DNA from: Candidatus Altimarinota bacterium
GTDB lineage: Bacteria > Patescibacteriota > Gracilibacteria > JAHISY01
Length of the DNA: 6,625 nt
Assembly (NCBI GenBank): GCA_023142645.1
Contig: JAGLJE010000004.1
Span: 1-6,625 of the forward strand
Direction of reading: 5' to 3'
In this document: in pieces, positions 1 to 6,044 of the stretch
Layout of the letters: every line of letters begins with the position of its first letter
Position numbering within the stretch: the stretch's first letter is position 1
Position numbers and translations under genes: made by a program
Notes under the pieces: model-generated
Seen by the model: the letters and a program-made list of their open reading frames with translations, nothing else
Database searches by the model: none
Told to the model about the DNA's origin: nothing

Positions 1-1071
1 ATAATCTTCCGCTTTTGCCGGACGCAGAATCGCCGGCACCATTTTTTCGCCGAGTTCAATTTCAAGATCTTTCGAGCCGACCGAAGAGAGAGCTTCGAGA
101 AGATAATTCGCATTCAGCGCGACTGCATTTTCCGCGCCTGCAATCGTCGCCGAAACCTCCGCCTGTTCTTCACCGATTTGCGTCGCATCCGAGAGAATTT
201 TTAATTTTTTATCAGCGGAAACTTCGAGCTTTACCGAATGGGAATCTTTCGTAAAAAGATTCACGCGCTTCACTGCCATCACCAACTCCTCTGTTTTAAC
301 GGAGATCGTAGTGATGTGTTTTTTGGGGATAATTTGCTCATAGTCAGGATAGCTTCCCTCAATTAGCCGCGATGCCAATTCAACATTTTTATAAAGAAAG
401 AGAACTTGATTCGACGAAATGTCGAGCGTGACTGCCTCCTTCCCTTTTTCAAGTATGCGAGCTAATTCTTGAACTGTCCTCGTCGGAATAATGACGGAAA
501 TTTCTTTCTCGGGAGAAGTGGTAGGTTTGAGGATTTTTTCTGAAAGCCTGTACGAATCAGTGGCGGCAAGTCGAACCTCTTTTTTGTTCGCACGGAGATG
601 AACACCTGCAAGAACGGGACGAACCATATCTCGCGCCGCCGCGAACGCGACTTGATTAACTGCCTCTAGAAAATCGGAGGCAGAGAGAGTAAGTGAAACT
701 TCTTTTTTGACTTGTGGAATGAGTGGGAATTCATCTGCAGAGATACCTTTTATTCGCGTTTTTGATTTCGCTGCGGAAATTTGTAAATCTAGTCCTTCCG
801 AGTTTTTGAGCTCAACCTTTCCGCCAGCGAGCAAACTGACATAATTCGTAAAAAGTCGAGCGGGAACCGTGAGGCTGCCCTCGTTTTTAATTTCAGCGCG
901 AATCGAGGTGGTAATCGCAATTTCTAGATTCGTTGCGGCAAATGAAAGCTTTTTATTCTCCGCCTTTAGCAAAATGTTATTCAAAACCGGCAGCGTAGAA
1001 TTGAGGTTCACCGCCTTCGAAACGGTGGCAAGTGCCGCAAGGAGATCTTTCTGTTCACACGAGAGAAGCAT
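1..1071 (-). CDS. dnaN: DNA polymerase III beta subunit (sliding clamp), lacking only its extreme C-terminus
   Basis: The clamp forms a ring dimer around DNA and tethers the replicative polymerase and repair factors. The minus frame is open from the ATG at 1071 to the window edge, giving 357 residues; bacterial clamps are about 365-380, so roughly ten C-terminal residues lie outside. Diagnostic stretches are the N-terminal LPVLNNILL (about residues 28-36), AATNLEIAI of domain 1, the domain 2 signature ATDSYRLS at 170-177, EGSYPDYEQIIP at 238-249 in domain 3, and the terminal MVPAILRPAKAEDY at 344-357, which in family members is followed by a short hydrophobic tail. All three clamp domains are visible. 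The start is set by family alignment and by a good promoter just upstream; no Shine-Dalgarno is seen. It is transcribed divergently from the lipoprotein gene. Identification is secure. Confidence 0.96.
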   Translation of the reverse strand, partial: MLLSCEQKDLLAALATVSKAVNLNSTLPVLNNILLKAENKKLSFAATNLEIAITTSIRAEIKNEGSLTVPARLFTNYVSLLAGGKVELKNSEGLDLQISAAKSKTRIKGISADEFPLIPQVKKEVSLTLSASDFLEAVNQVAFAAARDMVRPVLAGVHLRANKKEVRLAATDSYRLSEKILKPTTSPEKEISVIIPTRTVQELARILEKGKEAVTLDISSNQVLFLYKNVELASRLIEGSYPDYEQIIPKKHITTISVKTEELVMAVKRVNLFTKDSHSVKLEVSADKKLKILSDATQIGEEQAEVSATIAGAENAVALNANYLLEALSSVGSKDLEIELGEKMVPAILRPAKAEDY

Positions 1072-1096
1072 TTTAGGTTCTTAATTAATCGTGTGA

Positions 1097-1125
1097 ATTT
1101 TAAATCTTTTACCGTTTCCTGCCAA
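1097..1125 (-). promoter_or_regulatory. Predicted sigma70-type promoter of dnaN
   Basis: On the minus strand a TTGGCA -35 box (1125-1120, five of six consensus bases) lies 17 bp from a TAAAAT -10 box (1102-1097, five of six). Transcription would begin near 1090 and leave a leader of about 20 nt before the dnaN ATG at 1071. The leader has no Shine-Dalgarno sequence. This is a prediction from box quality and spacing only. Confidence 0.6.
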
Positions 1126-1179
1126 CTTCTTTCTCCAGCCGCTCATCGAATCCACTTCACATTTGAACTAATTTTATTT

Positions 1180-1207
1180 TTGAGCTTTTTGCGAAGGCGA
1201 GTAAAAT
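1180..1207 (+). promoter_or_regulatory. Predicted sigma70-type promoter of the lipoprotein gene, possibly giving a leaderless mRNA
   Basis: TTGAGC (1180-1185) and TAAAAT (1202-1207) are separated by 16 bp. The expected start point, about seven bases past the -10 box, falls at or next to the ATG at 1214, so the transcript would be leaderless or nearly so. This agrees with the absence of a Shine-Dalgarno sequence. The promoter points away from the dnaN promoter, 55 bp from it. Confidence 0.5.
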
Positions 1208-1213
1208 ACTTCC

Positions 1214-1720
1214 ATGATTAAAAATTTATTTGCAGTCGCTTTCGTTTCAACCATCCTCTTCGGCTGCCAAACTGTCGGCGTAGTAATTGAAGATGCCAAG
1301 GAATTACAGACAAGTGTAACCGAAAAAATTGCGGAGATGCGGAGCGGAATTGACCATGTGGTGACAGAAGCAAAAGACGCATACGACGCCCTTCTCGAAA
1401 AGAAGAGTCAGCTTGAAAAAATGGTGACGGAAATCAACGAAGCGGTAAATTCAATCAATAAGTTGCTCGGAAAAGAGCAGAGTCCCGCCGAGATTGAAGA
1501 TTTGCAGACAACGATTACTGAACTGAAAAATGCTCTCGACGCGGCAGAGAAAGCGATTGGGGAGGTAGAAAAAACGGAAGCGAGTTTAGAAGAATTAGAA
1601 GCAGAAGAAGACTTGGAAACCGCCGAAACTGAGAGCAGTGAAGTTTCGACGGAAGGGGAAGTTGCTGAATCAACGGAGGACGAGACCGCAACCTCTGCGA
1701 ACGAGGCAACCGTCGAATAA
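1214..1720 (+). CDS. Small predicted lipoprotein with coiled-coil body and strongly acidic C-terminal tail
   Basis: This is a 168-residue protein with no family I recognise. It begins with a short basic N-region (MIKN) and a hydrophobic stretch ending in LFGC, a lipobox-like motif with Cys18 as the candidate lipidated residue. Phe at position -2 is less usual than Ala or Ser but tolerated. Residues 20-125 are heptad-rich and Ala/Glu/Lys-rich without prolines except one near 91, which predicts two long amphipathic helices or a coiled coil. After Lys120 the last 48 residues contain no Lys or Arg and are dominated by Glu, Thr, Ser and Ala, so the tail should be disordered and very acidic. It would be anchored to the outer face of the cytoplasmic membrane. 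dapA follows 26 bp downstream with no obvious terminator, so they may be cotranscribed. The general shape recalls Lpp-like spacer lipoproteins, but nothing shows homology. Confidence 0.8.
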   Translation: MIKNLFAVAFVSTILFGCQTVGVVIEDAKELQTSVTEKIAEMRSGIDHVVTEAKDAYDALLEKKSQLEKMVTEINEAVNSINKLLGKEQSPAEIEDLQTTITELKNALDAAEKAIGEVEKTEASLEELEAEEDLETAETESSEVSTEGEVAESTEDETATSANEATVE

Positions 1721-1746
1721 TTTATGTCTTATATTTTAAATTATAA

Positions 1747-2622
1747 ATGAAGCTTGCAGGCAGTTTTGTCGCTCTCATTACCCCGTTTGATTCGAAAAAT
1801 GAAATCGACGAGGCAAAATTGCGAGAGCTCGTGAGTTGGCAGATTGAGTCGGGAACCGATGGAATCGTGGCGGTCGGAACGACAGGCGAGTCGGCGACAC
1901 TTTCGAAAACAGAGCATCGTCAAGTCTTGGAAATCGTGATCGACGAGACGAAAAAACAGGTGCCGATAATTGCTGGTACCGGCTCGAATGCTACACGCGA
2001 GGCGGTGGCACTCACGGAATTCGCAAAAGAAAAAGGCGCGGACTTCGGACTTTCGATCTCACCGTATTACAACAAACCCACGCAAGACGGCATTATCGTG
2101 CATTATTCGAAAATTGCGGAAGTTGAGCTACCAACGATTTTGTACAATGTCCCCAGTCGAACGGGTCGGAATGTCGAGCCGGAAACGACACTCGCACTGG
2201 CGGGAAATCCAAATCTCGTAGGAATCAAAGAAGCAAGTGGTGATCTCGAACAGATTCGGAAAATTTGCGAAGCGAAACCGAAAGATTTCGCAGTAATTTC
2301 AGGAGAAGACGCGCAGACTTTGGAGATTATCAAACTCGGCGGAAGCGGTGCCATCGGGGTAGTGCAAAATGAGATTCCGAAAGAAATAAAAACGATGATC
2401 GATTTCTCGCTCGCGGGAGATTTCGAAAAAGCGAGGGAAATTAACGAAAAATTCGCAAAACTGATGGATTTAAATTTCGCAGATAATAATCCAATTGATG
2501 CAAAGTGGGTGCTCGCGGAAATGGGAAAGATCGAATACGCTGTCCGATTGCCACTAACTGAACCGAGCGAGGAGAACAAAAAACGAATTCGCGCCGAACT
2601 GAAGAAATTAGGGCTGGCTTAA
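1747..2622 (+). CDS. dapA: 4-hydroxy-tetrahydrodipicolinate synthase
   Basis: This cytoplasmic enzyme condenses pyruvate with aspartate semialdehyde, the first committed step to diaminopimelate and lysine. The 291-residue length is normal for the family (about 290-300). The (beta/alpha)8-barrel active site is complete: GTTGE with Thr45 and Thr46, PYYNKP with Tyr107 and Tyr108, YNVPSRTG with Tyr133 and Arg138, and the Schiff-base Lys161 in GIKEASGD. The numbering coincides with the E. coli enzyme, which supports the chosen ATG. The usual GVISV segment after the barrel strand is here GAIGVVQNEIP, a modest departure. Other members of the aldolase class (N-acetylneuraminate lyase, sugar-acid aldolases) share the lysine and GTTGE, but the Tyr107, Tyr133 and Arg138 set favours DapA. 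No Shine-Dalgarno precedes it; an AT-rich run (TATATT at 1730-1735) could be a -10 element. No other lysine or DAP genes are adjacent. Confidence 0.92.
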   Translation: MKLAGSFVALITPFDSKNEIDEAKLRELVSWQIESGTDGIVAVGTTGESATLSKTEHRQVLEIVIDETKKQVPIIAGTGSNATREAVALTEFAKEKGADFGLSISPYYNKPTQDGIIVHYSKIAEVELPTILYNVPSRTGRNVEPETTLALAGNPNLVGIKEASGDLEQIRKICEAKPKDFAVISGEDAQTLEIIKLGGSGAIGVVQNEIPKEIKTMIDFSLAGDFEKAREINEKFAKLMDLNFADNNPIDAKWVLAEMGKIEYAVRLPLTEPSEENKKRIRAELKKLGLA

Positions 2623-2713
2623 TCGCTTCCGGAAAGTGAGGAACGTTGGTCTTCGATTCTCCGAAACGGTAAACTCGTCCGGCTCTTTATTTTTAGTTTT
2701 TAATTTTTTTGAA

Positions 2714-4414
2714 ATGTTTTCTCTCCACAAATTTTTTCTCGGATTTTTAATTTTCCTCCTATTCGCAGAAAATCCGGCTTTCGCTTTTTTCAACGATTTG
2801 AAAAATGGGGAACTCACACCAGAGGTGATTGAGTTTTTGCGGGAGCAGGAAATCGGAGAAGCGAGCGAGAATTTTTATCCCCGCCGACCAATCACGCTCG
2901 TAGAATTTCTCGCGATGGGGTTTTCGGCAGCGGGGGTTTTCGATTTACCGAGAAATGTTGCGAGCCGTTTCAGTGATGTTGCGGGGGAAGATTGGTTTGC
3001 TCCATTTGTGGTGAAAGCGGAGCAGTTCGGATTTCTCGAAGATTTTCGCGGAATGAAGCTATTGCCAAACCGCCCATTGAATCGCGGAGAGGCAGTAAAG
3101 CTCGGACTGGAAATTTTCGGAGTCGGCGTACCAATTACGCTACCGGAAGAGGAGTTCGGTTTTCAGGATGTACGGAAATCTCATCGTCTCGCGCGCTACA
3201 TTTTCCGCGCGCTGAAAGCAGGAGTGATCAATCCGATTTCGGACGAGAATTTCGGAATGACGAAGCGAATGAATCGGAAGGAGGCAGCGCAGTTTTTTTA
3301 TAATCTCGCAAACTTCGAAGAGGGCGGCGGCGTCACGATTATCATGCAAAATGGTACAACCTCGAATGTGCCCGGCTGGTTACTTTTTGAAACAATATGG
3401 CAGGAAACAGTGGAAAAATTCCTTTTCGACAAAAAACTAAGCGAGCGAAAAATGCTTCACGAAGCCTTGAAAGGAATGGTGGAGTCGCTCGACGATCCGC
3501 ATTCAGAATTTTACACGCCCGAACAAACACGACTACAGACGGGAAATCTTTCGGGAGAGATTGAAGGAATCGGAGTCTATATCGAAAAAGACAAAGAAGA
3601 TCGGGGAATACTTGTGGTTGCACCGATTTTTAATTCACCGGCGGACCGCGCCGGTCTGCGGGCAGGAGATATAATAATTTCGGTGAACGGCGAGTCGCTC
3701 GCCGGACTGCCTCTCGTGGAGGCAACGAATCTCACGCGGGGAGAGGCAGGCTCGACAGGAGTTTACGGAATTTTGCGGGACAAAAAGGAGTTCGAGGTGA
3801 AAATCATCCGCGAGAAAATCAAAATCGATTCAATCTCGGTGGAATTTCGGAATCGGATTGCCATCGTTGATATCAACCAATTCACTTCAAGCTTGCCGAA
3901 AGATTTTGCAAAAATCGCGGAACAAATTCTGCAACGACGACCAAGGGGAATTATTCTCGATTTGCGAAACAACGGCGGCGGACTCGTAAATTCTGCAGTA
4001 AAGCTGCTTGGCTACTTTTTGCCGGAAGGAGCAATTGTGGCTTCACAAAGATTCCGACCAGGACTTGAAGGCTACAACATTGATTACCGAACTTCTCGCA
4101 AGCCAACTCTCCACGGCTTTCAAACCTTAGTTTTGGTGAATCAGGGTACCGCTTCTGCGAGCGAACTCGTAGCCGCCGCACTACAAGATCACGACGCGGC
4201 ATCAGTCGTCGGTGAACAGACTTTTGGAAAAGGGACGGTACAGGAAATCAGTTTTTTCGAAGATGGCACGGCACTGAAATTAACCGTTGCTCACTGGCTC
4301 TCACCGCGGAAGCAACCAATCGAAGGCAACGGCGTCACGCCAAATTTTAAGGCAGTGGACAATCCAGAAACTCCGATGGATGAAGCACTTGACCGAGTAT
4401 TGGAGATGTTTTGA
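2714..4414 (+). CDS. Secreted SLH-PDZ-S41 carboxy-terminal processing protease (CtpA/Prc type)
   Basis: This is an exported serine protease that cleaves substrates from their C-terminal ends. With the ATG at 2714 the protein is 566 residues and opens with a signal peptide: MFSLHKFF, a hydrophobic core, then AFA at about residue 24. An in-frame GTG at 2636 would add 26 residues before the signal peptide and is less likely. In order: two SLH-like repeats (about 54-109 and 122-172, each with an F-x-D-V motif) and a shorter third (184-202); a CtpA-type helical segment ending in SLDDPHSEFYTPEQ; a PDZ domain (about 282-366); and the S41 core (376-549). The catalytic set is intact: Ser481 in GTASASE, Lys506 in FGKGTVQ, and Gln510, with the Ser-Lys distance of 25 seen in Prc and CtpB. 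The SLH part probably anchors the enzyme to the cell surface. It starts 91 bp after dapA with no clear terminator between. Confidence 0.9.
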   Translation: MFSLHKFFLGFLIFLLFAENPAFAFFNDLKNGELTPEVIEFLREQEIGEASENFYPRRPITLVEFLAMGFSAAGVFDLPRNVASRFSDVAGEDWFAPFVVKAEQFGFLEDFRGMKLLPNRPLNRGEAVKLGLEIFGVGVPITLPEEEFGFQDVRKSHRLARYIFRALKAGVINPISDENFGMTKRMNRKEAAQFFYNLANFEEGGGVTIIMQNGTTSNVPGWLLFETIWQETVEKFLFDKKLSERKMLHEALKGMVESLDDPHSEFYTPEQTRLQTGNLSGEIEGIGVYIEKDKEDRGILVVAPIFNSPADRAGLRAGDIIISVNGESLAGLPLVEATNLTRGEAGSTGVYGILRDKKEFEVKIIREKIKIDSISVEFRNRIAIVDINQFTSSLPKDFAKIAEQILQRRPRGIILDLRNNGGGLVNSAVKLLGYFLPEGAIVASQRFRPGLEGYNIDYRTSRKPTLHGFQTLVLVNQGTASASELVAAALQDHDAASVVGEQTFGKGTVQEISFFEDGTALKLTVAHWLSPRKQPIEGNGVTPNFKAVDNPETPMDEALDRVLEMF

Positions 4415-4431
4415 AAAATAATCCACGTACA

Positions 4432-4439
4432 AAACTTCT
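4432..4439 (+). repeat. Target-site duplication, left copy
   Basis: The octamer aaacttct immediately precedes the left inverted repeat and recurs immediately after the right one. The match cannot be extended in either direction (4431 a versus 5469 c; 4440 g versus 5478 c), so the duplication is exactly 8 bp and defines the element ends. Confidence 0.88.
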
Positions 4440-4464
4440 GGCAGGTGTTAAAAAAATGGTTGCT
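4440..4464 (+). repeat. IS left terminal inverted repeat (25 bp, perfect)
   Basis: The sequence starts GGCAGGTGTT, continues through a run of seven A's and ends ATGGTTGCT. It matches the reverse complement of 5445-5469 at all 25 positions. The transposase stop codon (4469-4471) lies just inside it. Confidence 0.95.
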
Positions 4465-4468
4465 GGTT

Positions 4469-5393
4469 TCATCCAAAAATGAGATTAGAGATGAGTTTAA
4501 GTTGAGTTTGTTTAGAGGCACCTTTATGAACAGAAAGCTTACTTTTGAGATGAGAAAAGTATCCGTCTAACGAGTTAGTTGTATTAGGGATCAGAAAGTC
4601 GTTGTGGTGTTTTTCGTAAGTAAAAAGTAAAGGTAGATTTCTCCGCAGAGAAAAGAATGCCTGTCTTAATCTTTGGTGTGTAAAAACCTTTTTGCCAGAA
4701 AAAAGATCTTCTGTTTTTTCACTCAGAAAGTTTTTCCACTTCATATGCCACTGATTCACCCAATACTCAAAGCTAACTTGATCTGTTTCTTTGAGCCTAA
4801 ACATAATCTCCCTAAGCTCTATTCCGGCTTTTAGTTTGGGCTTCTTAGATATGTATCTAGTAATAGTTTGGAATTGATGAAACTGACATAGCTGAAATGG
4901 AATATCGGTGAAAAGCTTACTAATACCAGGCTTTCCGTCTGCTACGATAGTTTGGATTATCCATCCATCATCTATCAGTTCTTGTATGCCTTTTCTGTAG
5001 AGCTCATTACTTTCATGAGCGACTTCATACCAAAGCAAGTTCTTCTTTAGCCCAGCTGATCGAAAAACCATTAATCCAAACTGTCTAAAGTAGGTAGTAT
5101 CAATTATTAATACTGTTGCTTGTGGCGTAACGGATAAGTTTTTATTAAAAGAAACCCCCGAATCTTTAAGGAATTGATTAATCCAGATACGGCTTTTTCC
5201 AATATCATCTGCTATTTGTTCTTGGGTTTGCTTCTTTTTTGCATACTGCTCCCAGATTTTTTGTTTTGGGTACTTTCTTTTTGATGAGAAGCTCTTCTCA
5301 CAAACTGAACAAAAATAACGCTGTATGTTGTCTCGCTTACCGTTCTTTTTTACAGCTTTAGAACTGCAAAAAACACATTTTTTTATTAGCCAT
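4469..5393 (-). pseudogene. IS256-like zinc-ribbon DDE transposase, frameshifted near its start (possibly by programmed slippage)
   Basis: One continuous frame runs from 5422 to the TGA at 4469 but has no ATG, GTG or TTG before codon 5071, which is too far inside. The natural start is the ATG at 5393 (ATG GCT AAT AAA AAA), one base out of frame. Dropping one A from the A7 run at 5378-5384 gives a 307-residue protein starting MANKKCVFCSSK. In that reading there is a zinc ribbon (Cys6, Cys9, Cys28, Cys31), a helix-turn-helix at about 55-79, and catalytic Asp98 (IIDTTYF), Asp152 (VADGKPG), C169-x-x-H172 and Asp276 in TTNSLDGYFSHLK, where Glu is usual. As written, translation from 5393 ends after about 11 residues. 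It is either a single-base inactivation, a homopolymer sequencing error, or a +1 slip on the A-run. Confidence 0.8.
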
Positions 5394-5419
5394 TGTAAAA
5401 AAGTTAAATGATTTGGCTT

Positions 5420-5449
5420 ATCTTAGGTAAGAAGTTATGTTTTTAGCAA
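5420..5449 (-). promoter_or_regulatory. Possible transposase promoter with its -35 box inside the right inverted repeat
   Basis: TTGCTA (5449-5444, overlapping the end of the inverted repeat) and TAAGAT (5425-5420) are 18 bp apart, about 27 bp before the ATG at 5393. Promoters overlapping a terminal repeat are common in insertion sequences. Both boxes are imperfect, so this is tentative. Confidence 0.3.
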
Positions 5450-5469
5450 CCATTTTTTTAACACCTGCC
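5445..5469 (-). repeat. IS right terminal inverted repeat (25 bp, perfect)
   Basis: Read on the minus strand from 5469 this is identical to 4440-4464, including the seven-A run. It lies upstream of the transposase gene and borders the right target duplication at 5470. Confidence 0.95.
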
Positions 5470-5477
5470 AAACTTCT
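5470..5477 (+). repeat. Target-site duplication, right copy
   Basis: The sequence is aaacttct, identical to 4432-4439. Removing the IS and one copy reconstructs a short uninterrupted gap between the protease stop and the redoxin stop. Confidence 0.88.
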
Positions 5478-5495
5478 CCTAACGCCTAAAAGAAG

Positions 5496-5741
5496 CTAAT
5501 TTACTTTCGTCAAAAACTCTTTCAAATTCTCCACCTCGTTCCCACGGAAAATTTCTTTTTTGTCCTCATTAAAAATCAAAATCGTCGGTGCAGACTCGAC
5601 ACCGAATTTCTGGATCTGCTCCGTAAAATCGGGTGAGTTGTTGTCGAGAATCTCACCTTCGAATTTCAAATTCTCCGTCACAAAACTTTTCATCGCGGGA
5701 CACTTCGGACATGTGACAGTGGTGAAGAGAACATATTTCAC
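5496..5741 (-). CDS. Glutaredoxin/thioredoxin-like redoxin (NrdH-like), CPKC active site
   Basis: This small cytoplasmic disulfide-exchange protein of 81 residues has a minimal thioredoxin fold: a strand at residues 2-8, the redox motif CPKC at 11-14 on the N-terminus of helix 1, and the cis-proline at Pro52 in ESAPTILIF, followed by the hairpin and the last helix. The start is GTG at 5741, and the first four bases GTGA overlap the stop of the upstream glycyl-radical ORF, which indicates translational coupling. Placement in the nrdD unit suggests it reduces the reductase after each turnover: class III enzymes of the non-formate type are known to take electrons from thioredoxin or NrdH-like redoxins. 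That partner assignment is inferred from context. It could also be a general redoxin. It ends in TAG 19 bp from the right target duplication of the IS. Confidence 0.82.
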   Translation of the reverse strand: MKYVLFTTVTCPKCPAMKSFVTENLKFEGEILDNNSPDFTEQIQKFGVESAPTILIFNEDKKEIFRGNEVENLKEFLTKVN

Positions 5742-5944
5742 GAGAATTTTTTAGTAAATTCTGAATTCACGCTTTTCGTCTCGTTGAAGTGACGACGGGA
5801 GAAGTGCTCCGACTTTTTACCGACATTGAAATTCGCAACCGGTCGGTGGTAACCCATCACGCGCGTCCACACTTCACAACGCGTGCGTTTCGCAGTAATC
5901 GTTTCGTCGGAAGTTTGAGCAATGGGGAGAGGTTGAGTTGGCAT
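5738..5944 (-). CDS. nrdD: Stand-alone glycyl-radical domain of anaerobic ribonucleotide reductase (C-terminal part of split NrdD)
   Basis: This 68-residue ORF starts at ATG 5944. After a 19-residue polar lead it reads CEVWTRVMGYHRPV (23-36), then FNVGKKSEHFSRRHF (39-53). This is the glycyl-radical loop of class III reductases, with Gly31 as the candidate radical residue and the characteristic N-x-G-K-x-x-E that follows. In ordinary NrdD this segment is the C-terminus of the catalytic chain, just after the zinc knuckle. Here it is its own reading frame, in a different frame from the upstream NrdD part and separated by 100 bp with stops in every frame. No in-frame start exists further upstream. 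It shares GTGA with the redoxin gene. A free radical domain could in principle dock on the main chain, as the spare domain GrcA (YfiD) does with pyruvate formate-lyase. The alternative is a broken nrdD. Confidence 0.85.
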   Translation of the reverse strand: MPTQPLPIAQTSDETITAKRTRCEVWTRVMGYHRPVANFNVGKKSEHFSRRHFNETKSVNSEFTKKFS

Positions 5945-5967
5945 TTTGTTGAGGTTAAAAGTTTTGA

Positions 5968-5995
5968 ATTTTAGAATTTGGAAATTATTTGAAAA
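5968..5995 (-). promoter_or_regulatory. Weak candidate promoter for the glycyl-radical/redoxin pair
   Basis: TTTTCA (5995-5990) and TAAAAT (5973-5968) are 16 bp apart on the minus strand, placing a start point about 15-20 nt before the ATG at 5944. In such AT-rich DNA chance matches are common, so this only raises the possibility of separate transcription of the downstream pair. Confidence 0.22.
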
Positions 5996-6015
5996 TTGGT
6001 TTTTAGAGTTTGGAA
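5969..6015. repeat. Pair of 15-bp near-identical direct repeats inside the nrdD spacer
   Basis: ttttagaatttggaa (5969-5983) and ttttagagtttggaa (6001-6015) differ at one position and are spaced 32 bp apart start to start. Together they fill much of the spacer and look like spacer-type repeat text rather than coding sequence. Confidence 0.7.
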
Positions 6016-6044
6016 TTTTTGAACCAATCTTTTACCGTCACCAA

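Larger units (their letters stand above)
4440..5469 (-). mobile_element. Complete 1030-bp insertion sequence, IS256-like variant with zinc-ribbon transposase
   Basis: Perfect 25-bp terminal inverted repeats beginning GGCAGGTGTT bound the element, and an 8-bp direct duplication flanks it. The single gene is a transposase on the minus strand filling most of the length. An 8-bp duplication and a DDE transposase with a C-x-x-H motif after the second Asp suit the IS256/MULE group, while the Cys4 zinc ribbon at the N-terminus resembles IS1/IS1595-type proteins; NCBI describes such proteins as IS256 variants of Zn-binding type. Exact family assignment needs a database comparison. Perfect repeats and duplication imply recent insertion. 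It landed between two convergent genes and interrupts no coding sequence. By eye its base and codon use is more AT-rich than that of the flanking genes, as expected for an acquired element. Confidence 0.9.
5945..6044 (-). other. 100-bp AT-rich non-coding spacer splitting nrdD
   Basis: The spacer lies between the TAG of the main NrdD ORF and the ATG of the glycyl-radical ORF. It is mainly A/T homopolymer-rich text and has stops in each minus frame (for example TGA 6040-6038 and TAA 6034-6032 in the downstream frame). I see no intron core, intein or IS features; 100 bp is too short for a group I or II intron. There is no Shine-Dalgarno before the ATG (preceding bases CCTCAACAAA). Confidence 0.7.

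Noticed and set aside
15..254. Plus-strand ORF opposite dnaN
   Set aside because: It is a shadow of dnaN, whose reading frame is fully supported by clamp motifs.
2103..2579. 158-codon minus-strand ORF opposite dapA
   Set aside because: It is antisense to a clear dapA, has no recognisable motifs, and its composition follows from the codon bias of the sense gene.
2636..2713. Protease starting at the in-frame GTG at 2636
   Set aside because: It would put 26 residues before a well-formed signal peptide; the ATG at 2714 gives a standard N-terminus.
4412..4414. TGA read as glycine (Gracilibacteria/SR1 code)
   Set aside because: The TGA codons ending the protease, the transposase and the glycyl-radical ORF all fall at the natural C-termini of their families or at a coupled start. 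No recognised gene has an internal in-frame TGA, and glycines use GGN.
4469..5071. A 200-residue transposase starting at ATG 5071
   Set aside because: That methionine is internal: the same frame continues upstream with the first catalytic Asp, a helix-turn-helix and a zinc ribbon.
5945..6044. Group I/II intron or intein splitting nrdD, as in some phage nrd genes
   Set aside because: The spacer is only 100 bp, with no intron core, homing endonuclease or intein motifs, and the downstream ORF has its own ATG.
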